From Roseibium marinum (GTDB lineage: Bacteria; Pseudomonadota; Alphaproteobacteria; Rhizobiales; Stappiaceae), in NCBI RefSeq assembly GCF_002906165.1, contig NZ_PPCN01000016.1:1-64000 (forward strand): a DNA stretch of 64,000 bases, given 5' to 3'. Within the stretch, counting starts at the first letter, position 1; every line of letters starts with the position of its first letter. Positions 51,411-58,132 of the stretch are shown piece by piece. The notes beneath the pieces were generated by a model. It had not been told where the DNA came from. It did no database searches and was given only the letters and a program-made list of their open reading frames with translations. A program made the position numbers and the translations under genes.

Positions 51411-52160
51411 TTAGAACGGCAGCAGGATATCCAGGACCTGGTTGCCGACGCGCGGCTGCTGGACATCGGATATCTGGCCGCGGCCGCCATAGCCGATACG
51501 AGCTTCGGCGATCTGTTCGCTGCCGATGCGGTTGTTGGCGGTGATGTCTTCCGGACGGACGATACCGGCGACAATCAGTTCGCGGACCTCGAAGTTCACG
51601 CGGACCTCCTGGCGGCCCTCGATCACCAGATTGCCGTTGGGCAGAACCTGGGTCACCACAGCGGCAACCGACGTTTGCAGCGTTTCGTTGCGATCTACAC
51701 TGCCGTCTCCCTCGAAACTCGAGTTGCTGTTGGTATTGGCGAGATCGCTGGCCGCGACGCTGGCCGGCAGGAAGATTGTGTCGATGGCCGTGCCGAGCGC
51801 GCCGCCGACGCCGGCTCCGCTGCTTTCCGAACGGCTGCGTTCGGTCTTGTTTGCGATTTCGGCCTGATCGTCGATGGTGACCACAACGGTCAGGATGTCA
51901 CCGACCTGGCTGGCGCGCTGATCCTTGAAGAAAGCGCGGCTGCCGGATTGCCAGAGCGAATTGGGATTGTAATGCGCCTGCTGCGGATCCGGCATGGGCA
52001 TTTGCACGGGACGGTAGCCCGGGGTCGTGGTCGGATCCTGAATGGCGTTCAGGGCCGGTTGCTGGCCAACATTGGCGAGCTTGTCGGCGGTGCCGCAGCC
52101 AGCTGCGAGAGCGCTCAGCGCGATGCTCGCAAACAGGTGTCTGGGAAGAGAAGTCAGCAT
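51411..52160 (-). CDS. flgH: Flagellar L-ring lipoprotein FlgH
   Basis: 249-aa outer-membrane lipoprotein. The lipobox is ALAAGC (cysteine near 22). The mature motifs are NSLWQSGSRAFFKDQRASQVGDILTVVVTIDDQAEIANKTERSRS and the C-terminal GRGQISDVQQPRVGNQVLDILLPF. It forms the L ring, completing the outer bushing. Its ATG overlaps the flgA stop by one base (TAATG). It is the last gene of flgF-flgG-flgA-flgH. Confidence 0.95.
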   Translation of the reverse strand: MLTSLPRHLFASIALSALAAGCGTADKLANVGQQPALNAIQDPTTTPGYRPVQMPMPDPQQAHYNPNSLWQSGSRAFFKDQRASQVGDILTVVVTIDDQAEIANKTERSRSESSGAGVGGALGTAIDTIFLPASVAASDLANTNSNSSFEGDGSVDRNETLQTSVAAVVTQVLPNGNLVIEGRQEVRVNFEVRELIVAGIVRPEDITANNRIGSEQIAEARIGYGGRGQISDVQQPRVGNQVLDILLPF

Positions 52161-53143
52161 TATCTGGTCTCGCTGTTCAAGCTTGCAACAACAGGATTGG
52201 CGGCATGGACGCGTACTTGACCGCGGGAGGAAACAGTCGCCGGGACGATGCGCCGGGAATGGAGATTCATGACATCGATGACGTCGCCCTTGGCGCCGTC
52301 ATCCATGGCCTGGGCGCGCGATGTCAGTTTCATGCCCAACAATTCGTAGGTTACCGTGACCTTTTCACCCCGGCTGATCAGCACTGGACGCCGGAAATCG
52401 TTGCGGGCGAGCGGTGCATTGGCACGCAGACTGGTGCGCGCTTCCTTGCCGGCAATTTCCGCGGCATCCAGGATGGCGCCGGCGGGCACCTTGCTGCGTG
52501 CGAGCCGGATAACGGCGATATCGTTTTCGTTGAGAATATCGCCGCGGCGGAGCGGCTGCGCCAGGGTCACCACCTCGATCATTTCCACAGCCGTGCCGCT
52601 CAGGGTTACGGGCCTGGTGCCGTGTTCGACCGCCACGGTGGTAAAGATGGTGAAACGCCCGCTCGACTGCGACCAGTCGACCCGGTCGATCCGAACGGGG
52701 TCAGTCACTTTCGGATCCGCTAGAATCTGGTCGGGGGCCTGAGACAGCCTGACATCGAGAGTGTCGGCGTCGACACCGGCATTGCGTTCGGCAACGGCGG
52801 TGCGGACCAGTCCTTCAAGGCGCTCGCGGTCGAACCTGGTTGCTCCCCGGTGGACGACAACGGTGCGCAATCCGTCGGTGCCGGCGACTTTCAGGCCCGC
52901 TTCCCGGGCGCGCTTGGCGACCACGTCCGCGGCCACATTGCCTGACGTCCCCATGTCCGGCGAACGGAAGAGGGGTTTCGATGCCAGCAAGCCGGCGTTT
53001 GAGTAAAAGTCGCCGACGGTTACGATATCCGACAGGGTCAGGACCTGTGAACGCAGAACGGGGCGATCTTCCGCGAGCGACACTCCGCCGGCAAGGCCCG
53101 CCAGCAGGAGGGCGATCGCGGCCTTGAGAAAGTGTTTCATCAT
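52160..53143 (-). CDS. flgA: Flagellar P-ring assembly chaperone FlgA
   Basis: 327-aa periplasmic protein with signal peptide MKHFLKAAIALLLAGLAGGVSLA and a C-terminal SAF-like domain: LAQPLRRGDILNENDIAVIRLARSKVPAGAILDAAEIAGKEARTSLRANAPLARNDFRRPVLISRGEKVTVTYELLGM. It assists FlgI assembly into the P ring. It is longer than many FlgA proteins because of an N-terminal domain of about 120 residues. Third gene of the flgF operon. Confidence 0.92.
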   Translation of the reverse strand: MMKHFLKAAIALLLAGLAGGVSLAEDRPVLRSQVLTLSDIVTVGDFYSNAGLLASKPLFRSPDMGTSGNVAADVVAKRAREAGLKVAGTDGLRTVVVHRGATRFDRERLEGLVRTAVAERNAGVDADTLDVRLSQAPDQILADPKVTDPVRIDRVDWSQSSGRFTIFTTVAVEHGTRPVTLSGTAVEMIEVVTLAQPLRRGDILNENDIAVIRLARSKVPAGAILDAAEIAGKEARTSLRANAPLARNDFRRPVLISRGEKVTVTYELLGMKLTSRAQAMDDGAKGDVIDVMNLHSRRIVPATVSSRGQVRVHAANPVVASLNSETR

Positions 53144-53158
53144 CTCAGCCTTCCCTTC

Positions 53159-53941
53159 TTAGCGGAGGTTCGTGGTTGTGGAGTACATCTCGTCGGCTGC
53201 CTGGATGATCTGCGAGTTCATCTCATAGGCGCGTTGCGCCGAGATGAGATCGGCGATTTCCGTCACCGCGTCCACGTTGGCCATTTCAAGGAAATACTGT
53301 GCGACGCTGCCGAAGCCGTCATCGCCTGGATCGCCGGTCTCCGGCGCGCCACTGGCATCGGTTTCCCGAAAGAGGTTGTCGCCGATGGCCTCGAGGCCCG
53401 CCGTGTTGACGAACCTGACCAGCTGGACCTGTCCGAGCTGGACGGTGTTGCCTGCCTGATCGACCCCCTGAACGTCACCGGTGTTGGAAATGGTGATGTC
53501 CAGGGTGGTTTCCGGAATGGTGATACCCGGGTTGACGGTATAGCCGTCAACGGTCACGAGCTGGCCGTTGGCGTCCCGCTCGAACGATCCGTCCCGGGTA
53601 TAGACCGTGCTGCCGTCCGGCATGTCGATCTGGAAGAAACCTTCGCCGCGGATCGCCAGGTCGAGCTGCTTGCCGGTCTGTTCCAGCGAGCCTTGCGACA
53701 TGATGCGGGTGGTGGAGGCCAGCTTGACGCCGGACCCGACCTGAATACCGGTCGGAACGATCGTTCCGGCGTCGGATGTCTCCGTGCCCATGCGGCGCAG
53801 GTTCTGGTAGAGCAGATCCTGGAAATCCGCCCGCTGCTTCTTGAAGCCGGTCGTGCGCATGTTGGCCACGTTGTTCGAAATGACTTCGACATTCAGTTCC
53901 TGGGCCTTCATGCCCGTCGCGGCGATATGGAGTGCTTTCAT
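53159..53941 (-). CDS. flgG: Flagellar distal rod protein FlgG
   Basis: 260-aa rod protein, typical length. N-terminus MKALHIAATGMKAQELNVEVISNNVANMRTTGFKKQRADFQDLLYQ; the FlgG-specific YTRDGSFERDANGQLVTVDGYTV segment; C-terminus EMNSQIIQAADEMYSTTTNLR. It builds the distal rod in the periplasm. Second gene of flgF-flgG-flgA-flgH, with gaps of 15-21 nt. Confidence 0.96.
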   Translation of the reverse strand: MKALHIAATGMKAQELNVEVISNNVANMRTTGFKKQRADFQDLLYQNLRRMGTETSDAGTIVPTGIQVGSGVKLASTTRIMSQGSLEQTGKQLDLAIRGEGFFQIDMPDGSTVYTRDGSFERDANGQLVTVDGYTVNPGITIPETTLDITISNTGDVQGVDQAGNTVQLGQVQLVRFVNTAGLEAIGDNLFRETDASGAPETGDPGDDGFGSVAQYFLEMANVDAVTEIADLISAQRAYEMNSQIIQAADEMYSTTTNLR

Positions 53942-53962
53942 GTTCTTATTCCTCGATGCCGC

Positions 53963-54703
53963 TTAGGCCTGAAATTTTCCAAGGGTTCCGATGGCCTGCC
54001 GGCGCAACTCGTCCAGGTCTTTCACGACCTTGGACGTGGCGTCGTAGGCGCGGGTGACCTCGATGAGCCGGGTGACTTCGGTGACGCCGTAGACATTCGA
54101 GCCTTCGACGGCCCCCTGAACCATGCGCACCTGGGCGGCGGGGATGGGGTTCTCACCGGCAAACAGGGTGTCGCCGATTTTCTCGAGGGTCCGGGCGTCT
54201 TCAAAATCGACGACCTTCATCTTGCCGCGGATGCCCTGCTCGGTCGCGATCGTTCCGTCCTTGGCAATCTCCACCCGCCCATCCTCGACCGTAAAGGTGA
54301 TGGGACCGGCGTCGGTCATCACAGGGTACCCGCTGGCCGAGATGAGCTGGCCGGTCGAATCCAGAGCGAAGGCACCGCTGCGGGTATAGGCCTCCGTGCC
54401 GTCTGGCATCTGGACGGCGAAGAACCCGTCGCTGTTGAGCGCGAGATCGAATTCATTGCCGGTCAGCTTGATCGAACCGTGCTCGAAGTCGGTCCGCGTG
54501 GTGAACATGTCCGTGTAGGAAATCTCGCGGTCCTGCGGCAGAAAAGCGGACGCGTCGGCGACGGGCATGAGATATTCAGAGAAATGCAGATTTTGCGACT
54601 TGAATCCGACCGTGTTGATGTTCGCCATGTTGTTGGCGACCACATCCAGCTGATTCCATAAATTCGACTGCCTCGATAAGGCAACTAGTTGAGCGTTCTC
54701 CAT
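53963..54703 (-). CDS. flgF: Flagellar proximal rod protein FlgF
   Basis: 246-aa rod protein: SRQSNLWNQLDVVANNMANINTVGFKSQNLHFSEYL at the N-terminus, AYTRSGAFALDSTGQLISASGYPVMTD in the middle, and LIEVTRAYDATSKVVKDLDELRRQAIGTLG at the end. It is the first gene of the minus-strand rod and ring operon, preceded by a sigma-54 element and an FlbD-like site, and divergent from fliL, as in Caulobacter. Confidence 0.94.
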   Translation of the reverse strand: MENAQLVALSRQSNLWNQLDVVANNMANINTVGFKSQNLHFSEYLMPVADASAFLPQDREISYTDMFTTRTDFEHGSIKLTGNEFDLALNSDGFFAVQMPDGTEAYTRSGAFALDSTGQLISASGYPVMTDAGPITFTVEDGRVEIAKDGTIATEQGIRGKMKVVDFEDARTLEKIGDTLFAGENPIPAAQVRMVQGAVEGSNVYGVTEVTRLIEVTRAYDATSKVVKDLDELRRQAIGTLGKFQA

Positions 54704-54774
54704 GGCGAACGGTTCCCTTCATGCTCCCCGAAAAGCCGGCCGATCTCCCCAGATCCGCAGGCTCGTTAAGGTTA

Positions 54775-54791
54775 ATGCACACAGCGTGCCA
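54775..54791 (-). promoter_or_regulatory. Sigma-54 promoter of flgF operon
   Basis: Minus-strand TGGCACGCTGTGTGCAT: -24 TGGCAC and -12 TGC with GG-N10-GC spacing, one mismatch in the -12 half. It is about 70 nt upstream of the flgF ATG. Confidence 0.72.
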
Positions 54792-54873
54792 GTTTTTAAA
54801 TCGTTGGGAAATCTGGGTAAAAGCTTAAAGGGGCGGATGCATGCGGCAAGAGATTCCGGCAGAACTTAACCAG

Positions 54874-54891
54874 TTGGCAATATTTGCCCGG
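54874..54891. promoter_or_regulatory. FlbD (ftr)-like enhancer site, flgF-fliL
   Basis: TTGGCAATATTTGCCCGG. Its reverse complement contains the 13-mer GGCAAATATTGCC that also lies before flgI. It is about 85 nt upstream of the flgF sigma-54 element. Confidence 0.6.
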
Positions 54892-54921
54892 TGACTCGCG
54901 TCAACGGGGTGCATCCAATCG

Positions 54922-54938
54922 TTAACCACTCGTTAACC
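54922..54938 (+). promoter_or_regulatory. CtrA box upstream of fliL
   Basis: TTAA-CCACTCG-TTAACC, an exact match to TTAA-N7-TTAAC, followed by another TTAAC half. It is 59 nt before the fliL ATG, where CtrA would activate an early flagellar operon. Confidence 0.65.
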
Positions 54939-54996
54939 ATTAACTCTTTAGTAATAAATTAGCGCGCGCGAGCGCAAGCTTGAAGCGGAGTGCGGA

Positions 54997-55506
54997 ATGG
55001 CGGACGAAAATGCCGCGGGCGACGAAGACGAAGACGCCGCTGCAGGCAGCGCCGGTGGGGGCAAGAAGAAACTGTTCCTGTTCGGCGGCATCGGACTCGT
55101 GGTCCTGCTTGCCGTGGGCGGTGGTGCCTATTTCTTCCTTATGGGATCCGACAGTCCGGCGCCGACGCCGGGCGAAGCGGATCCGCTGATGGAAGTGCAA
55201 AAGCCGGTGGTGTTTTACGACCTGCCGGAAATGACCGTGAATCTGGCGACGGACGGGCGTTCCACCTATCTCAAGGTCCGGATCGCCCTGGAAGTTGAAA
55301 ACCGCGGGATGATCGACCAGATTCAACCGTTTCTGCCGCGTATTCTGGATGCGTTCCAGATTTACCTGCGCGAGCTGCGCCCAGCGGACCTGGAAGGGTC
55401 TGCCGGTCTGTTCCGTCTGAAGGAAGAATTGCTCAGGCGGATCAATCTGTCGGTCTATCCGGCAAAGGTTGAAGGGGTACTGTTCAAGGAAATTCTTGTT
55501 CAGTAG
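54997..55506 (+). CDS. fliL: Flagellar basal-body protein FliL
   Basis: 169-aa inner-membrane protein. An acidic cytoplasmic N-terminus (MADENAAGDEDEDAAAGSA) is followed by one membrane segment (about 26-49) and a periplasmic domain ending EELLRRINLSVYPAKVEGVLFKEILVQ. FliL surrounds the stator near the MS ring. GGAG lies about 10 nt upstream of the ATG. It is the first gene of fliL-fliM-pflI-motE-TPR, behind a CtrA-type box, and divergent from flgF. Confidence 0.92.
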   Translation: MADENAAGDEDEDAAAGSAGGGKKKLFLFGGIGLVVLLAVGGGAYFFLMGSDSPAPTPGEADPLMEVQKPVVFYDLPEMTVNLATDGRSTYLKVRIALEVENRGMIDQIQPFLPRILDAFQIYLRELRPADLEGSAGLFRLKEELLRRINLSVYPAKVEGVLFKEILVQ

Positions 55507-55512
55507 GGTTTA

Positions 55513-56745
55513 ATGGCTGATACCGACGAAGATGATCTGTCCGAAGAGGACATGGCCGATGCCTGGGGGGCTGCCCTCGCGGAACAGGGCACCGGCGACG
55601 ACGAAGACGACGATCTGGCCGCGGCCTGGGGCGCTGCGCTAGAAGAGCAGGGAGCCGGGGGCTCCGACGACATGGCGGCCCAATGGGCGGCCATGATCGA
55701 CGACAGCGAGCCGGATCTGGAAAACGCCACAAGAGGCGCCGACCGTGTTCTCAACCAGGAGGAAATCGACAACCTTCTGGGATTCAATATCGAGGATACG
55801 ATCGCGGGTGATCAGAGCGGCATTCGAGCGCTCATCAACTCCGCGATGGTTTCCTACGAGCGTCTGCCGATGCTCGAAATCGTGTTCGATCGCCTGGTGC
55901 GGCTGACGACCACCTCTTTGCGCAACTTCACCTCGGACAACGTCGAGGTGTCTCTGGATTCCATCAGTTCCGTCCGTTTCGGCGATTACCTGAATTCCAT
56001 TCCCCTGCCGGCTATTCTTGGCGTGTTCAAGGCCGAGGAATGGGATGGCTTCGGGCTGATCACGGTCGAATCCAGCCTGATCTATTCGATCATCGACGTG
56101 CTGCTCGGGGGCGGGCGGGGAACTTCGGCGGTCCGCGTGGAAGGGCGTCCCTACACCACTATCGAAACAGGTCTCGTGCAGCAGATGGTGGCGCTCATCC
56201 TGCAGGATGCGGAACAGGCCTTCGCGCCGCTTTCGCCCGTTCACTTCAACCTCGAACGGCTGGAGACCAACCCGCGCTTCGCGGCGATCTCCCGCCCGGC
56301 CAACGCGGCCATCCTCGTGGAGCTCAGGATCGATATGGAAGACCGGGGGGGCTCGGTCGAGATCATGATGCCCTACGCGACGCTGGAGCCGATCCGCGAT
56401 CTGCTCCTGCAGATGTTCATGGGGGAGAAGTTCGGCCGCGATCCGATCTGGGAAGGACACCTGGCCTCCGAGATTCACGCGGCGGAAATCGAGGTCGACG
56501 CCGTCCTTTACGAAACCTACCTGCCGCTGGGGCGGATCCTGAGCCTGGATGTCGGCCAGACGCTGGTGTTCGACGTGACCCCCTCCGATCCCGTGTTGAT
56601 CAAATGCGGCAATATTCCGTTGACGGAGGGGACGCTCGGAAAAGTGGACGATTCCATTTCCATCCGTGTCGCAAAGAATTTGCGCAAGCCGAAAATGTCC
56701 CTGGCTGCATTCGAGCGCGCCATGCAAAGCGAAATGGAGAACTAA
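55513..56745 (+). CDS. fliM: Flagellar motor switch protein FliM with triplicated N-terminal motif
   Basis: 410-aa C-ring protein. The conserved core begins NQEEIDNLLGF (about residue 82) and ends in a SPOA domain (TLVFDVTPSDPVLIKCGNIPLTEG). It binds CheY-P and FliG and sets rotation direction. The first 70 residues contain three related acidic units: MADAWGAALAEQG, LAAAWGAALEEQG and MAAQWAAMIDDS, each preceded by Asp/Glu runs. Usual FliM proteins have one short N-terminal CheY-binding peptide. It starts 6 nt after fliL, and its stop overlaps the next ATG. Confidence 0.95.
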   Translation: MADTDEDDLSEEDMADAWGAALAEQGTGDDEDDDLAAAWGAALEEQGAGGSDDMAAQWAAMIDDSEPDLENATRGADRVLNQEEIDNLLGFNIEDTIAGDQSGIRALINSAMVSYERLPMLEIVFDRLVRLTTTSLRNFTSDNVEVSLDSISSVRFGDYLNSIPLPAILGVFKAEEWDGFGLITVESSLIYSIIDVLLGGGRGTSAVRVEGRPYTTIETGLVQQMVALILQDAEQAFAPLSPVHFNLERLETNPRFAAISRPANAAILVELRIDMEDRGGSVEIMMPYATLEPIRDLLLQMFMGEKFGRDPIWEGHLASEIHAAEIEVDAVLYETYLPLGRILSLDVGQTLVFDVTPSDPVLIKCGNIPLTEGTLGKVDDSISIRVAKNLRKPKMSLAAFERAMQSEMEN

Positions 56746-57320
56746 TGACCACCTTGCCACTCGGAATGATTATCGAAGGGATGGTCTCTGTTTTGTTGCT
56801 GATCACGATCGGTTACTGCTGGATGCTGAACAAGCGCCTGCAGCGGCTGCGCGCCGACGAGCAAGTGCTGCGGGCGACCATTTCCGAACTGATGACGGCC
56901 ACGGAAATCGCCGAACGGGCGATCCTGGGCCTGAAGACCACCGCCGCGGAGGCTGACAAAACCCTCGGCAGCCGTCTCAAGCAGGCGCAAACCATGTCGC
57001 ACAGCCTGGCCGACCAGCTGGGCGAAGGCGAGAAGGTGTTTACCCGCATCACGCAGATTGCCGAAGCGGCCCGCTCGGCGATGCCGCAGCGGGAAAGCGC
57101 TCCACGCGGCGAGACCTATGCGGTTCAGGCACCGGCCGCGGCGGCGGCCTACGTTCCTCAGGCGCAGAGCTATGCGCCCGCCTCTCACTATGGCGATCCG
57201 GCGGCTGCGGAAATCGAGCCAGAGCGCAAGCGCAGCCGGACCTCCGATATCCGCAGCGCGGCAGCGGAAGCGACGGCACGGCTTGAGGAGTTCCGCAGGC
57301 GCAAGGGCGCTGCGGCATGA
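56745..57320 (+). CDS. DUF6468 / PflI-like flagellar protein
   Basis: 191-aa single-pass inner-membrane protein. The N-terminal segment is GMIIEGMVSVLLLITIGYCWMLNKRLQRL, followed by a coiled coil (VLRATISELMTATEIAERAILGLKTTAAEADKTLGSRLKQAQTM). A Pro/Ala/Tyr-rich linker and a basic C-terminal helix close it. Location between fliM and motE and this layout match the DUF6468 family and the Caulobacter flagellar positioning protein PflI. The function is inferred mainly from context. The ATG overlaps the fliM stop (TAATG). Confidence 0.7.
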   Translation: MTTLPLGMIIEGMVSVLLLITIGYCWMLNKRLQRLRADEQVLRATISELMTATEIAERAILGLKTTAAEADKTLGSRLKQAQTMSHSLADQLGEGEKVFTRITQIAEAARSAMPQRESAPRGETYAVQAPAAAAAYVPQAQSYAPASHYGDPAAAEIEPERKRSRTSDIRSAAAEATARLEEFRRRKGAAA

Positions 57321-58039
57321 ACTTGAGACTGCTCCCATTGCTGGGGATTTCGGCAAGCGCCCTGCTTGCACTGAAGCTGCTCGGTCTGGTGCTGGGGCCC
57401 GACAGCGGCAATCTTCCCATCAATGGCGCAGTCGCGCAGGAAACCGCGGCCAGCGATGATGCCGGTGGAGCGCCGCCCGAAATGACGGAGGAAGGTGCTC
57501 CACCGCCGCCGCCCGGGGGAGATCTGCCGGATCAGCCGGTCTTGCCGGACAATCTTGAAATCGGCGGCTCCGCCGCCGAGCGAGCCGTTCTGGAAAGCCT
57601 CGGGAAGCGCCGGGAAAACCTTCAGCAGCAGGAGGGGCAGCTGGACCTGCGGGAAAAACTCCTGCAGGCGACAGAGGAACGCATTCAAAAGCGGGTGGAT
57701 GAACTGAAGAAGCTGGAACAGCGGATCGAAGCCGCCGTCGGAGAAAAGGAGCAGAAGGAGCGAGACGAGATCGCGGGGCTTGTCACCATGTATGAAAGCA
57801 TGAAGCCAAAGGATGCCGCCCGCATTTTCGACCGGCTGAGTCTTCCGATCCTCCTCAAAGTGGTCCGCCAGATGAAGCCGAGGAAAATGGCCGATATCCT
57901 GGCGCGTATGTCAGGTGAATCCGCGGAAAAGCTGACCGTGGCCATTGCCGGCGATCCGGATGCATCCGCAGAAGCCGCCAAGCCGATGCAGGCCCAGGCG
58001 CCTGTTCAGGACAACTTGCCTAAAATCCCGTCAAACTGA
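57317..58039 (+). CDS. motE: MotE-family flagellar motor protein
   Basis: 240-aa protein with an N-terminal hydrophobic segment (RLLPLLGISASALLALKLLGLVLG), a Pro/Glu-rich region, and a coiled coil around 105-145 (LQQQEGQLDLREKLLQATEERIQKRVDELKKLEQRIEAAVGEKEQ). A MgtE-N-like helical domain ends it: VTMYESMKPKDAARIFDRLSLPILLKVVRQMKPRKMADILARM. Rhizobial MotE is a periplasmic chaperone specific for MotC. The ATG overlaps the preceding stop by 4 nt. MotC is not in this window. Confidence 0.82.
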   Translation: MNLRLLPLLGISASALLALKLLGLVLGPDSGNLPINGAVAQETAASDDAGGAPPEMTEEGAPPPPPGGDLPDQPVLPDNLEIGGSAAERAVLESLGKRRENLQQQEGQLDLREKLLQATEERIQKRVDELKKLEQRIEAAVGEKEQKERDEIAGLVTMYESMKPKDAARIFDRLSLPILLKVVRQMKPRKMADILARMSGESAEKLTVAIAGDPDASAEAAKPMQAQAPVQDNLPKIPSN

Positions 58040-58046
58040 GCGAAAC

Positions 58047-58064
58047 ACGCGTATTTAAACGCGT
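58047..58064. repeat. Small ACGCGT inverted repeat after motE
   Basis: ACGCGT-ATTTAA-ACGCGT, 8 nt after the motE stop. A 6-bp stem without a T-run, so intercistronic mRNA structure is more likely than termination. Confidence 0.35.
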
Positions 58065-58132
58065 CGCGTAAGGGCACGTTAAGAACAGAAAACTAATAAT
58101 GGTGTGTTGGCGTTATCCGAGGACAGAACAAC

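Noticed and set aside
52420..52445. TGGCACGCAGACTGG inside flgA as a sigma-54 promoter
   Set aside because: It is inside a coding sequence, with GG instead of GC at -12.
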